The notes under the pieces: generated by a model
Database searches by the model: none
Told to the model about the DNA's origin: nothing
The model's input: the letters and a program-made list of their open reading frames with translations, nothing else
Made by a program: the position numbers and the translations under genes
Part shown: positions 17,192 through 25,728 of the stretch, piece after piece
Layout of the letters: the number at the start of each line of letters is the position of its first letter
Numbering within the stretch: position 1 is the stretch's first letter
DNA from: G963662675 sp963676845
GTDB lineage: Bacteria; Bacteroidota; Bacteroidia; Bacteroidales; Prolixibacteraceae
Length of the DNA: 64,000 nt
Direction of reading: 5' to 3'
NCBI GenBank assembly: GCA_963676845.2
Contig: CAXXKK010000004.1
Location: 1-64,000 of the forward strand

Positions 17192-18841
17192 TTATCCTTT
17201 ACGTTCTAATTGCAATGTAACAGTTGTACGGTCGCAAACTTCACTTGGTCCCCAATATTGAATTGGTCCAGGATATAAGTAGCTAGTTTCAACTGCCCAT
17301 TTTTCACGGTTTTCCAATAAGTATTTATATGGAGCTCCATCTAATTCAACCAAAGCTTTCTGAATAACTGGTTTCATATGACCATGACGTTTTTCCATGT
17401 TCATCATCATTGTTACAGGAACACCACCAGCGATCCACTCATCAGCAGGCGCAGTAGTATTACGCACACTTGACATGTAACCTGTTTTACCAGAACCGAT
17501 CAATACAGAAGCTGTATAACCTAACGAGTAGCAATAGTCAGCATCGAAGTTAGATGGAGCAGCACAACGACCTTCGTAACCGAAGAAGTGGTATTGAGTA
17601 CCGAATTTACCTTTGTAGTCGCTCATCTCAGCTAATTTAGCTTTTACCATTTCACCCAACAATTTTTCTGTTTCAATCAAAGAAACCTGAACGTTCCCGT
17701 GTGGATCACGATCCAATGATAACTGATCAGCAATTCCAGCAGGAAGTGATTGGTATACTTTAGAAGATTCAGCAGAAAGGATGCTTGCAACGAATGCACG
17801 TCCTTCAGCTTTATCAGTAAATGATTTGAATTTTTTCTCAGACTCAGAACCTTCAGCTAATAAGTCGTTCAACTCAGCGATCAACGCTTTCATTTCAGGA
17901 ACGAATTCAACCAAACCTTCAGGGATTAAAGCAACACCGAAGTTGTCGCCATTAGCAGCACGTTTTGCAACGATGTCAGCCATATAATTCACGATTTCAC
18001 CTAAAGTTTGTTTTTTCTCAGCAACTTCTTCAGAAATTAGAGTGATGTTAGGCTGAGTTTGTAGAGCAGCTTCCAAACCAATGTGAGAAGCAGAACGTCC
18101 CATCAATTTAATGAAGTGCCAGTATTTTTTAGCTGAGTTAGCATCACGCTGGATGTTACCAATCAACTCTGAGTAAACTTTAACAGCTGTATCGAAACCG
18201 AAAGAAGTTTCAATCATTTCGTTTTTCAAGTCACCGTCGATTGTTTTAGGACAACCAACAACCTGTACACCTGCGTCTTTAGCTGCATAGTATTCAGCCA
18301 ATACACAAGCGTTTGTGTTACTGTCATCACCACCGATGATAACCAAAGCTTTAATATCTAATTCTTTAAGGATTTCAAGACCTTTGTCGAACTGAGCTTC
18401 TTCTTCCAATTTCGTACGACCAGAACCGATGATATCGAAACCACCTGTGTTACGGTAACCTTCAAGGAAGTCTGCAGTGATTTCCATGTATTCGTGGTCA
18501 ACCAATCCACCAGGACCACCTAAGAAACCATACAATTTGCTATCAGCATTCAATTTTTTGATTCCGTCGAAAATACCAGAGATTACGTTGTGTCCACCTG
18601 GAGCTTGTCCACCTGAAAGGATAACACCAACGTTAAACGCTGGTAAGTTCATTGCCTCAGCACCTTCTTCGAAAGTGATTAATGGCATACCATACGTGTT
18701 AGGGAACAATTCTTTGATTTCTGCTTGGTCAGCAACTGATTCTGTTGCAGCACCGTCAACTAATTTTACGGCACCTTTTAACGACTTAGGAAGTTTAGGC
18801 TGATATGCAGCCCTTGCCTGTTGTAATGCGCTAATGGTCAT
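17192..18841 (-). CDS. pfp: diphosphate--fructose-6-phosphate 1-phosphotransferase
   Basis: A 549-residue enzyme of the long PPi-dependent phosphofructokinase group. GVILSGGQAPGGHNV and GFLGGPGGLV form the phosphoryl-donor site; IIGGDDSNTNA with Asp in the second position, rather than Gly as in ATP-dependent enzymes, marks PPi as the donor, and PKTIDGDL holds the catalytic Asp. KLMGRSASHI and YFGYEGR-like FGYEGRC bind fructose 6-phosphate. The reaction is reversible and serves both glycolysis and gluconeogenesis, in the cytosol. Codon use (frequent aac, gct, ggt) looks like that of a highly expressed gene. It is monocistronic with its own terminator. Confidence 0.95.
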   Translation of the reverse strand: MTISALQQARAAYQPKLPKSLKGAVKLVDGAATESVADQAEIKELFPNTYGMPLITFEEGAEAMNLPAFNVGVILSGGQAPGGHNVISGIFDGIKKLNADSKLYGFLGGPGGLVDHEYMEITADFLEGYRNTGGFDIIGSGRTKLEEEAQFDKGLEILKELDIKALVIIGGDDSNTNACVLAEYYAAKDAGVQVVGCPKTIDGDLKNEMIETSFGFDTAVKVYSELIGNIQRDANSAKKYWHFIKLMGRSASHIGLEAALQTQPNITLISEEVAEKKQTLGEIVNYMADIVAKRAANGDNFGVALIPEGLVEFVPEMKALIAELNDLLAEGSESEKKFKSFTDKAEGRAFVASILSAESSKVYQSLPAGIADQLSLDRDPHGNVQVSLIETEKLLGEMVKAKLAEMSDYKGKFGTQYHFFGYEGRCAAPSNFDADYCYSLGYTASVLIGSGKTGYMSSVRNTTAPADEWIAGGVPVTMMMNMEKRHGHMKPVIQKALVELDGAPYKYLLENREKWAVETSYLYPGPIQYWGPSEVCDRTTVTLQLERKG

Positions 18842-18894
18842 CTGTTTTTATTTTTTTAGATAGTTTATTTACTAATAATTCAAAAAATCCGCAC

Positions 18895-18902
18895 CAAAAT
18901 TA
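18895..18902 (-). promoter_or_regulatory. possible pfp promoter -7 element
   Basis: On the minus strand the bases read TAATTTTG, a match to TAnnTTTG. It would start a transcript with a leader of about 45 nt before pfp. No TTG at the -33 position was found. Confidence 0.4.
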
Positions 18903-19052
18903 ACCGAAAATCACAGCTTTAGCTATGTTATCGAAACACCTTTTCGGGATTTAAAGATAATTTAAAAGGATTTTAGTATTTGTCGGTTGGAATTTGGTAT
19001 TTGATATCATTATTTCCAATCCAATTAAACAAGTTACTTCAGCAAACATTAT

Positions 19053-19060
19053 TACTTTTG
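19053..19060 (+). promoter_or_regulatory. promoter -7 element that sets the M20 peptidase start
   Basis: TACTTTTG matches TAnnTTTG 18 bp before ATG 19078. A transcript from here would begin near 19067, which excludes the longer in-frame start at 18994. No clear -33 element. Confidence 0.5.
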
Positions 19061-19077
19061 CCATACAAACAATTGAT

Positions 19078-20124
19078 ATGAAAGAATATATTCAACTCTT
19101 AATAAAAATGATTAAAACACCTTCTTTTAGTCGTGAAGAAGAAGATGTTGCCAAACTTATCCGTGAATTTATAGCTGATAAAGGAGTAGAATTTGAAACG
19201 CTGGAAAACAACACCTGGGTGAAAAATAAATATTGGGAAGATGGAAAACCCATCATCCTATTGGATTCTCATATTGACACGGTTAGACCAACAGAGAACT
19301 GGACGATGGATCCATTCGGAGCGGAACAGGATGGAGATAAAATCACCGGACTGGGAAGTAACGATGCCGGAGCATCCCTCATTTCGTTAATGGCTGTGTT
19401 TTTTCATTTCTACGATAAAGAAAATTTACCGTATAACCTGATTTTCTCAGCATCAGCTGAAGAGGAAGTTTCAGGTGTAAACGGAATGGCTCTGCTGGTT
19501 AAAAAATTTGGACATGTTGACCTTGCGATCGCAGGAGAACCTACCCAAATGCAAATGGCCATTGCCGAAAAAGGGCTGATGGTTCTCGACTGTAAAGCCA
19601 CAGGAAAAGCGGGTCATGCTGCACGTGAAGAAGGAGAAAATGCACTCTACAAAGCTGTGAATGACATCAACATTATTCGTGACTACAAGTTTCAGCAAAC
19701 ATCTGAAGTTCTGGGTGAAGTGAAACTTTCAGTAACACAAATCAATGCCGGATACCAACACAATATTGTGCCCGACCAGTGTACTTTTGTGGTTGATGTG
19801 CGTACCAACGAACATTATTCCAACCAGGAAGCGCATGATATTATTCAACGACTATTAACTTCTGAAGTAAAAGCAAGATCGTTTCGATTAAATTCATCGG
19901 GAACTCCAATTGATCACCCCATTGTAAAAAGAGGAATTGAACTGGGATTGAACTATTATGGTTCGCCAACAACTTCCAATCAGTCCTTAATGCCTTATAC
20001 TTCAATTAAAATTGGTCCCGGAGATAGCGCGCGTTCACACTCTGCCGATGAATACATTTTGGTTTCTGAAATTGAACTGGGATTTGAAATATACAAGAAG
20101 TTATTGGATGGACTTGTGATCTAG
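19078..20124 (+). CDS. M20-family metallo-hydrolase (ArgE/DapE-like)
   Basis: A 348-residue zinc enzyme from ATG 19078; an in-frame start at 18994 is less likely because a promoter element lies between. LDSHIDTV supplies the first metal ligands, GSNDAGASL the bridging Asp, and SAEEEVSGV the general-base Glu and next ligand; the dimerisation insert runs from about 165 to 275. Close homologues in Bacteroidota sit in arginine clusters as acetylornithine (or succinylornithine) deacetylases, so an ArgE-like role is possible, but no arginine genes are nearby and another N-acyl or dipeptide substrate cannot be excluded. Confidence 0.88.
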   Translation: MKEYIQLLIKMIKTPSFSREEEDVAKLIREFIADKGVEFETLENNTWVKNKYWEDGKPIILLDSHIDTVRPTENWTMDPFGAEQDGDKITGLGSNDAGASLISLMAVFFHFYDKENLPYNLIFSASAEEEVSGVNGMALLVKKFGHVDLAIAGEPTQMQMAIAEKGLMVLDCKATGKAGHAAREEGENALYKAVNDINIIRDYKFQQTSEVLGEVKLSVTQINAGYQHNIVPDQCTFVVDVRTNEHYSNQEAHDIIQRLLTSEVKARSFRLNSSGTPIDHPIVKRGIELGLNYYGSPTTSNQSLMPYTSIKIGPGDSARSHSADEYILVSEIELGFEIYKKLLDGLVI

Positions 20125-20182
20125 AAGTAAAACACTCAATGATCAATATATTGATACTTTTAACCTTTAACTTATAAATGCC

Positions 20183-20752
20183 ATGAAACGACTGATTACA
20201 TTTTTCATGCAGGGCTTAGTTTTGGTTGCCCCCATAGTAATTACGGGTTATATCATTTACCTTACTTTTGAGTTTATCGACGGACTCTTACGCAACGTAC
20301 TTGAAAACTATCTGGGCCATATTGTTCCCGGACTTGGACTAGCCATCATTTTTGTATTGTTGGCAATACTTGGTTATTTGGGAGAAAAGATTGCTATCAA
20401 TCCTATCAAAAAGATTTGGGACAGAATGCTAAACAGTGCACCTTTACTGAAAGTGGTTTATACCTCACTAGCCGACCTATTTTCTGCTTTTGCCGGGAAA
20501 GAAAAGAAATTCAATAAACCGGTTATTGTTTGTATCAATAAAGAAAACAATCTTTGGAAAATCGGGTTTATTACCCAGAAAAGCATGGAGGAAATTGGAA
20601 TGCCGGGGATGGTTGCTGTGTACTTTCCACATTCATACAACTTCTCAGGAGAATTATATATGATTGATTCTGCTTCAGTTAAATTGTTAGAAATGCCACC
20701 TGCCGAAGCGATGAAATTTGTTGTTTCAGGTGGTGTAACACGAGTAAACTAA
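20183..20752 (+). CDS. DUF502 membrane protein
   Basis: A 189-residue protein with two N-terminal transmembrane segments (about 8-30 and 52-72) and a soluble C-terminal part. The DUF502 family is recognised from GLVLVAPIVITGYIIYLTF near the start and PLLKVVYTSLADLFSAF in the middle, and PGMVAVYFPHSYNFSGELYMI toward the end. Function unknown. It lies 5 bp before the TerC-family gene and is probably cotranscribed with it. Confidence 0.9.
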   Translation: MKRLITFFMQGLVLVAPIVITGYIIYLTFEFIDGLLRNVLENYLGHIVPGLGLAIIFVLLAILGYLGEKIAINPIKKIWDRMLNSAPLLKVVYTSLADLFSAFAGKEKKFNKPVIVCINKENNLWKIGFITQKSMEEIGMPGMVAVYFPHSYNFSGELYMIDSASVKLLEMPPAEAMKFVVSGGVTRVN

Positions 20753-20757
20753 TTTAT

Positions 20758-21816
20758 ATGATATCGTCGGAAGTATTGGTTTTAGGTGGGTTTGTAGTTT
20801 TTATCATTTTTGTATTGATGATCGACTTGCTTTGGGTCGGACGTAATTCTCATGTTGTATCTTCTAAGGAAGCGTTAATCTGGTCGAGCATATGGATTGG
20901 GCTTGCTATTTGTTTCTACGTCTTCCTCAACTACTTCGGACACCTTTTGCACGGCATAGAAACACCGGAACAATTAGCCATCATTTCAGAAAGGTATACT
21001 CCCGGACTTAAATATAAATCTTCCGGCTTTGAAAGTATGTTGGCAGAATACCGACAATACATGGCCTTAAACTACCTCTCTGGATATTTCATTGAAAAAA
21101 CACTTTCTGTCGATAATATTTTCGTCATATTAATGATATTAAAAGGATTCTCTGTTCCTTTAAAAAACTACAAAAAAGTTCTTTTCTGGGGAATTTTAGG
21201 AGCAATCGTTTTACGATTTATTTTCATTTTTGCCGGAGCTGCCTTAATTCACCAATTTGAATGGCTACTTCTTGTTTTTGGGGCATTTCTTGTCTACCAG
21301 GGAGGAAAAATTCTGTTTAAAAAAGAAGAGGGACAAAAAGACCCGCATGATTATAAAATTGTCCGATTCTTATCCAGACGATTTAATATTTCGAAAGATT
21401 ATGTGGATGATAAATTTAAATTCAGAAAAGACAGACGTTTATTCTTCACACCTCTTTTTGTAGTACTGGTTTTAATTGAATTTACAGATGTGCTATTTGC
21501 CATGGATTCAATACCTGCAATATTCTCTGTTTCATTAGATCCATTTGTTGTCTTCTTCTCTAACATATTTGCCATCATTGGTTTGCGTGCATTATTTTTC
21601 TTAATCGCCAACATGATTGACAAATTCCGTTATTTAAGCGCAGGAGTAAGTATTCTGCTTGTTTTTGTAGGATTCAAACTACTGCTTCACTCATGGCTTG
21701 ATGAGATTGGATTTAAAGCAACTTACTCTCTCTATTTTATTGCATTTATACTCATTGCCAGTGTTTTGCTTTCAGTGATTATTCCTGTAAAAGAAACAGA
21801 GTCAATAAAGGATTAA
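20758..21816 (+). CDS. TerC/Alx-family membrane protein
   Basis: A 352-residue integral membrane protein with about eight or nine hydrophobic segments. The family signature is clear in EKTLSVDNIFVILMIL and EFTDVLFAMDSIPAIFSVSLDP, where the acidic residues within membrane helices are characteristic of TerC/Alx proteins. Alx-type members export manganese, and TerC is linked to tellurite resistance; metal efflux is the most likely function. No ter cluster is nearby. The gene follows DUF502 by 5 bp. Confidence 0.9.
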   Translation: MISSEVLVLGGFVVFIIFVLMIDLLWVGRNSHVVSSKEALIWSSIWIGLAICFYVFLNYFGHLLHGIETPEQLAIISERYTPGLKYKSSGFESMLAEYRQYMALNYLSGYFIEKTLSVDNIFVILMILKGFSVPLKNYKKVLFWGILGAIVLRFIFIFAGAALIHQFEWLLLVFGAFLVYQGGKILFKKEEGQKDPHDYKIVRFLSRRFNISKDYVDDKFKFRKDRRLFFTPLFVVLVLIEFTDVLFAMDSIPAIFSVSLDPFVVFFSNIFAIIGLRALFFLIANMIDKFRYLSAGVSILLVFVGFKLLLHSWLDEIGFKATYSLYFIAFILIASVLLSVIIPVKETESIKD

Positions 21817-21854
21817 TCCTAAAATAGACTCCATTAATTAAAAAAAGCGCAGAA

Positions 21855-21911
21855 GTGTGGAAAATTGGAAACTTGAGAGTGATGTTTCGAGCTAGCCAAC
21901 TTTCACCACAC
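21855..21911 (+). other. interrupted inverted repeat between TerC and ABC genes
   Basis: GTGTGG and TTGG (21855-21868) are complementary to CCAA and CCACAC (21896-21911) around a small internal loop and a 27-nt apical region. A second pair, GTGATGTTTC and GAAACATCAT, overlaps it further downstream. The hairpin lies about 40 bp after the TerC gene but has no T-run, so it is not a standard terminator. Confidence 0.45.
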
Positions 21912-21992
21912 GAACCATTCAAACATTAAGAACATTCACCTATCAGAAACATCATTTCATCTAAAATAAGCTACCAAAACTTTTCATTTAGT

Positions 21993-22000
21993 TAAATTTG
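21993..22000 (+). promoter_or_regulatory. possible ABC transporter promoter -7 element
   Basis: TAAATTTG matches TAnnTTTG, 60 bp before the ABC ATPase start. No -33 TTG at the expected distance. Confidence 0.4.
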
Positions 22001-22060
22001 GAAGGATATTGTAACTTTAAAAGAACTTGAATTACCAAATAAAAAACTAAAATCATTTAC

Positions 22061-22987
22061 ATGGAACTTTTTAAAGCAACTGAGGTTGTGAAAGACTATG
22101 CCAAGCAACGTGCATTGGACAAAGTCAGCATCTCAGTAAATGAGCAAAGTATTTTTGGTTTGCTTGGTCCTAATGGTGCAGGGAAGACCACTCTTATACG
22201 AATTATTAATCAAATCACCGCTCCCGATCAGGGTGAACTTACCTTTATGGGGCGAAAGTTTAAAACCGATGACATTCACCAAATTGGATATTTACCGGAA
22301 GAACGTGGACTCTACAAAAAAATGAAAGTTGGTGAACATGCTTTGTACTTAGCACAACTAAAAGGGATGTCACGTCAGGATGCCTTAAAAAATATCAAAT
22401 ACTGGTTTGAAAAATTTGAAATTCAACCTTGGTGGAATAAAAAAGTGGAAGAACTATCAAAAGGGATGCAACAGAAACTTCAGTTTATTACAACTGTTGT
22501 ACACCGCCCTAAATTATTAATATTTGATGAACCTTTCAGTGGTTTCGACCCTATCAATACCCGCTTACTTAAAAATGAAATATTACAATTAAAAGAAGAT
22601 GGGGCAACGATCATCTTTTCGACACACAATATGGAATCGGTTGAAGAAATATGCGATCATATTGCATTGATCAACAAATCCCAAAAAATTTTAGATGGCA
22701 ATATTCATGAGGTAAAAGAACAGTATAAAACAGGAACTTTTGAGTTAGAAACAGGAATGGAAGTTTCAGCCGAAAAAATACTTTCAGGAAGTAATTTAAA
22801 ACTGATTAAGCAGGAAATAAAAGGCAATAATCAGATTCTGAAATTTCAAAAGCTAAATGGAGAAAGTAACAATGATCTACTAAAAAACTTCATTGGACGT
22901 ATTGAAATTAAAGCATTCCGTGAACTTGTTCCAAGCATGAACGAAGTATTCATTCAAGTAGTTGAACAAGCCAACAAAAAAAACTAA
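22061..22987 (+). CDS. ABC transporter ATP-binding protein (NatA-like)
   Basis: A 308-residue ATPase. Walker A GPNGAGKTT (about 38-46), signature LSKGMQQKL (a variant of LSGGQ typical of DrrA/NatA exporters) and Walker B LLIFDEPFSGFDP, then the H-loop STHNME, are all intact. The last 80 residues form the extra C-terminal domain seen in this subfamily. It pairs with the permease 3 bp downstream to form an exporter. The exported substrate (sodium, antibiotic, or other) is unknown. Confidence 0.93.
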   Translation: MELFKATEVVKDYAKQRALDKVSISVNEQSIFGLLGPNGAGKTTLIRIINQITAPDQGELTFMGRKFKTDDIHQIGYLPEERGLYKKMKVGEHALYLAQLKGMSRQDALKNIKYWFEKFEIQPWWNKKVEELSKGMQQKLQFITTVVHRPKLLIFDEPFSGFDPINTRLLKNEILQLKEDGATIIFSTHNMESVEEICDHIALINKSQKILDGNIHEVKEQYKTGTFELETGMEVSAEKILSGSNLKLIKQEIKGNNQILKFQKLNGESNNDLLKNFIGRIEIKAFRELVPSMNEVFIQVVEQANKKN

Positions 22988-22990
22988 GCC

Positions 22991-24334
22991 ATGAATAAAT
23001 CCTTATTAATATTAAAACGCGAATACCTTACTCGGGTAAAGACCAGATCATTCATAATACTTACATTATTAGTTCCTCTTCTTTTTGCCGGGATAGCAAT
23101 TCTTCCCGTATGGCTTGCAACCCGTGGAGATAGTGAGGAACGCAACATTGCGGTTTACGATGCCAGTGGTATGTTTCTGGGAAGAATGGAAAGTACAGAA
23201 TACACCAGCTTTCATTTTATACCTGAAACGGAATACAACGCAGTGAAGAATGATATCGGTGACAGCAATTACTATGCTGTACTTTACATTCCAGCCAATA
23301 TTCTTTCATCCTCCAGAGCACAATTATTTTCAGACAAGCAAGTCACTATTGAGATCGAATCAATGATAGACAACAAGCTGGAAAACATTGTTGAAAATGA
23401 TAAAAAGAATGTGATTATCCAGCAATCAGGGATTCCTGATCTTGAAGAAAAACTGGCAGCTACAGACACTTCCATAAACCTGGAAACCATAAAAATCAAC
23501 GAAAGTGGAGAAGAAACGCAAAGCTCTACAGAAATAGCAATGATTGTTGGTTATATTACAGGATTTATCATTTACATGTTTGTAATGATTTATGGAGCCA
23601 TGGTGATGCGCGGTGTTATGGAAGAAAAAACAAGCCGTATTGTAGAAATCATTATTTCTTCGGTAAAACCCAAGCAGCTTATGTTTGGAAAAATTATTGG
23701 AATTGGATTGGTCGGATTAACTCAGCTACTTTTCTGGATTATTATAGGCTTTGCCTTAATTACTGGGATTTCCACATTTATTGGAGCAGATCAGGTTGAA
23801 AGTTTACAGCAATCCCAAAACCTAATGGCAACATCTGGAGTAAATATTGAAGCTGCAAGTGCTATGCAGGAAAATGCAGTTGTACAGGCAATAGAGATGA
23901 TAAACAGCTTGAATATTCCCCTGATCCTGGGTAGTTTTATCTTCTACTTTTTAGGCGGTTTTTTTGTATATGCTTCTTTTATGGGTGCTGTTGGCTCTGC
24001 AGTTGACCAGGAACAAGATGCACAGCAATTGATGACACCATTTATGCTACCACTAATTTTCTCAATTATTATTGTTGCTTCTGTCATTCAAAATCCCGAA
24101 AGCAGCCTGGCTTTCTGGACTTCAATGATTCCACTTACATCTCCAATAATTATGATGGTACGTATTCCATTTGGAGTCCCAACCTGGGAACTAATCTTAT
24201 CAATGGGAATTCTTTTACTATCGATATGGGGAGCTATTTTACTGGCCGGCAAAATTTACAGAACCGGAATCTTAATGTATGGTAAAAAAGTCAATTTTAA
24301 AGAAATCGTTAAATGGATATCATACCGAAATTAA
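22991..24334 (+). CDS. ABC transporter permease (NatB-like)
   Basis: A 447-residue ABC-2-type permease. One N-terminal transmembrane segment (about 22-43) is followed by a large extracytoplasmic domain (to about 175), then five or six further segments in the C-terminal half. EEKTSRIVEIIISSVKPKQLMFGKIIGIG is the conserved ABC-2 membrane motif shared with NatB. It forms a two-gene operon with the ATPase upstream. The transcript probably ends before the separate promoter at 24347. Confidence 0.9.
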   Translation: MNKSLLILKREYLTRVKTRSFIILTLLVPLLFAGIAILPVWLATRGDSEERNIAVYDASGMFLGRMESTEYTSFHFIPETEYNAVKNDIGDSNYYAVLYIPANILSSSRAQLFSDKQVTIEIESMIDNKLENIVENDKKNVIIQQSGIPDLEEKLAATDTSINLETIKINESGEETQSSTEIAMIVGYITGFIIYMFVMIYGAMVMRGVMEEKTSRIVEIIISSVKPKQLMFGKIIGIGLVGLTQLLFWIIIGFALITGISTFIGADQVESLQQSQNLMATSGVNIEAASAMQENAVVQAIEMINSLNIPLILGSFIFYFLGGFFVYASFMGAVGSAVDQEQDAQQLMTPFMLPLIFSIIIVASVIQNPESSLAFWTSMIPLTSPIIMMVRIPFGVPTWELILSMGILLLSIWGAILLAGKIYRTGILMYGKKVNFKEIVKWISYRN

Positions 24335-24346
24335 ATTCAGACAAAA

Positions 24347-24378
24347 TTGTATTTATTTGAGTTTTTTATTTAGATTTG
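24347..24378 (+). promoter_or_regulatory. promoter of the cysK leader RNA
   Basis: TTG at 24347-24349 and TAGATTTG at 24371-24378 are separated by 21 bp, matching the Bacteroidota promoter TTG-N19-21-TAnnTTTG. Transcription should begin near 24385, just before the structured region. One of only two full matches I found in the window. Confidence 0.75.
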
Positions 24379-24384
24379 ATCCAT

Positions 24385-24532
24385 ATAAGCAAAACCTATG
24401 AACACATCCTTCTCAAATATGTATATGTGCTGTTGTATGACAATACGATACAGGGGAGGTATGTTTCTATAGTTCAGATTTTAAGTGTTCACATAGTTTA
24501 CCAAAGCCTTCCCCCACCGGAAGGCTTTTTTT
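24385..24532 (+). ncRNA. structured leader RNA upstream of cysK (riboswitch/attenuator candidate, or small RNA)
   Basis: Pairing seen by eye: P1 joins 24392-24405 to 24485-24499 (13 bp, a one-base and a two-base bulge). P2, stacked directly on P1 on the 5' side, joins 24406-24414 to 24453-24462 (9 bp including two U-G pairs, one bulge). P3 is an inner hairpin with TGTAT/ATACA (24420-24424 with 24448-24452) and a capping TTGT-atg-ACAA (24433-24443). On the 3' side 22 nt between P2 and P1 (24463-24484) stay unpaired. A terminator follows at once, and cysK starts 27 nt after its T-run with no promoter between. It does not show the SRP RNA motif and lacks the open 5' bubble of 6S RNA. No known family recognised. 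Confidence 0.6.
24503..24532 (+). terminator. intrinsic terminator between the leader RNA and cysK
   Basis: A 10-bp stem AAAGCCTTCC / GGAAGGCTTT (24503-24512 with 24519-24528) with a 6-nt loop is followed by TTTT. It stands inside the cysK leader, so cysK expression from the promoter at 24347 requires read-through or antitermination. Confidence 0.88.
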
Positions 24533-24558
24533 ATGATTTTAACCAAATAATTTATGAT

Positions 24559-25470
24559 ATGCGATTTAACAACATTCTAGAAACCATTGGCAATACGCCG
24601 CTAGTAAAGCTTAATAAACTTTATCCTTCAGATTATGAAGTTTATGCAAAAGTTGAAAAAACAAATCCGGGAGGTAGCATTAAAGATCGAATTGCTCTTT
24701 CGATGATTGAGGATGCAGAATCAAAAGGAATCCTTAACCCGGACACACTTATCGTTGAGCCAACATCAGGAAATACTGGTATTGGCTTAGCTTTGGTTGC
24801 AGCAGTTAAAGGGTACAAATTAATTTTAGTAATGCCCGACTCGATGTCCATCGAACGTCGTCGTATTTTAACCGTTTACGGAGCAGAATTGGTTTTAACA
24901 CCACGAGAAAAAGGAATGAAAGGAGCAATTGCCAAAGCCCAGGAAATTGCGTCAGAGAATCCTAATTCCTGGATTCCTTCACAATTCGACAACGAAGCAA
25001 ATATTAATGCTCATCGTAAAAACACCGCACAAGAAATCATACGCGATTTTCCTGAAGGTTTTGATTACCTGATAACAGGTGTTGGCACAGGTGGTCACAT
25101 TACCGGGGTTTCTGAAATCTTAAAACAGAGCTGGCCCAACTTAAAAACTTTTGCTGTTGAGCCTGAGCAATCTCCGGTAATTAGCGGCGGACAATCCGGA
25201 CCTCATCCTATTCAGGGAATTGGAGCTGGTTTTATCCCTGAGAACTTACACACAGACTTGCTTAATGGAACTATTCCGGTAAACAAAGAAGAAGCATTTG
25301 AATATGCCAAACGCGCAGCACTGGAAGAAGGATTATTCGTAGGAATTTCATCTGGAGCATCTTTAGCTGCTGTAGCTAAAAAGATTCAGGAAATCCCCAA
25401 AGGATCAAAAATACTAACCTTTAGTTACGATACCGGGGAACGATATCTCTCGGTTGAAGGATTGTTCTAA
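24559..25470 (+). CDS. cysK: cysteine synthase A
   Basis: A 303-residue PLP enzyme (fold type II) that makes cysteine from O-acetylserine and sulfide. ETIGNTPLVKL, the PLP lysine in NPGGSIKDRIA, EPTSGNTGIGLA (substrate loop) and VGTGGHITGV (PLP phosphate loop) are all intact. The open frame extends up to 24376, but that part overlaps the structured leader and terminator, and ATG 24559 begins the conserved protein. The next gene is 600 bp away and a perfect hairpin follows the stop, so it is monocistronic. The leader suggests control by a sulfur-related signal; this is inference. Confidence 0.95.
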   Translation: MRFNNILETIGNTPLVKLNKLYPSDYEVYAKVEKTNPGGSIKDRIALSMIEDAESKGILNPDTLIVEPTSGNTGIGLALVAAVKGYKLILVMPDSMSIERRRILTVYGAELVLTPREKGMKGAIAKAQEIASENPNSWIPSQFDNEANINAHRKNTAQEIIRDFPEGFDYLITGVGTGGHITGVSEILKQSWPNLKTFAVEPEQSPVISGGQSGPHPIQGIGAGFIPENLHTDLLNGTIPVNKEEAFEYAKRAALEEGLFVGISSGASLAAVAKKIQEIPKGSKILTFSYDTGERYLSVEGLF

Positions 25471-25478
25471 AGTTGATT

Positions 25479-25511
25479 ATTTATCGGATGACTTCAGGTC
25501 ATCCGATAAAT
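25479..25511 (+). terminator. terminator-like hairpin after cysK
   Basis: A 14-bp perfect stem (25479-25492 with 25498-25511) around a 5-nt loop, centred on TCGGATGAC / GTCATCCGA, begins 8 bp after the cysK stop. The downstream side is A/T-rich rather than a pure T-run. Confidence 0.75.
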
Positions 25512-25706
25512 AAATATCGCCAGGCGCATGCAATATAATTGCCACGAATACACGAATTAAATTTGAAAAAACATTGGTCGATGAGATACGTGAAGCATGG
25601 AAATATGTATTTCAACATAACGATGACCGTTTAACAGGATATTCCAGTGCTTATTGGAGAAAACGCAACCTTAAGAAAGGTAATATTAACAGCGAAGTAG
25701 CTGAAT
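25512..25706 (+). other. possible gene remnant of unknown family
   Basis: One frame from about 25530 to the TAA at 25706 is open and reads like a protein end (DEIREAWKYVFQ, GYSSAYWRKRNLKKG) but has no ATG; TTG at 25573 is the only plausible start and would give 44 residues. No family recognised. The segment just upstream, GCCACGAATACACGAATT (25541-25558), looks like a piece of a dispersed intergenic sequence. It could be a truncated gene left by an old deletion. Confidence 0.35.
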
Positions 25707-25728
25707 AATTTTCACTTGTTATGATTTG

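Noticed and set aside
24385..24532. Leader considered as SRP RNA or 6S RNA
   Set aside because: The conserved SRP apical motif is absent, and P1 and P2 are continuous on the 5' side so the 6S open bubble is missing. A diverged 6S is not fully excluded.
24376..24558. N-terminal extension of the cysK frame
   Set aside because: It covers the structured leader and an intrinsic terminator; the conserved enzyme starts at ATG 24559.
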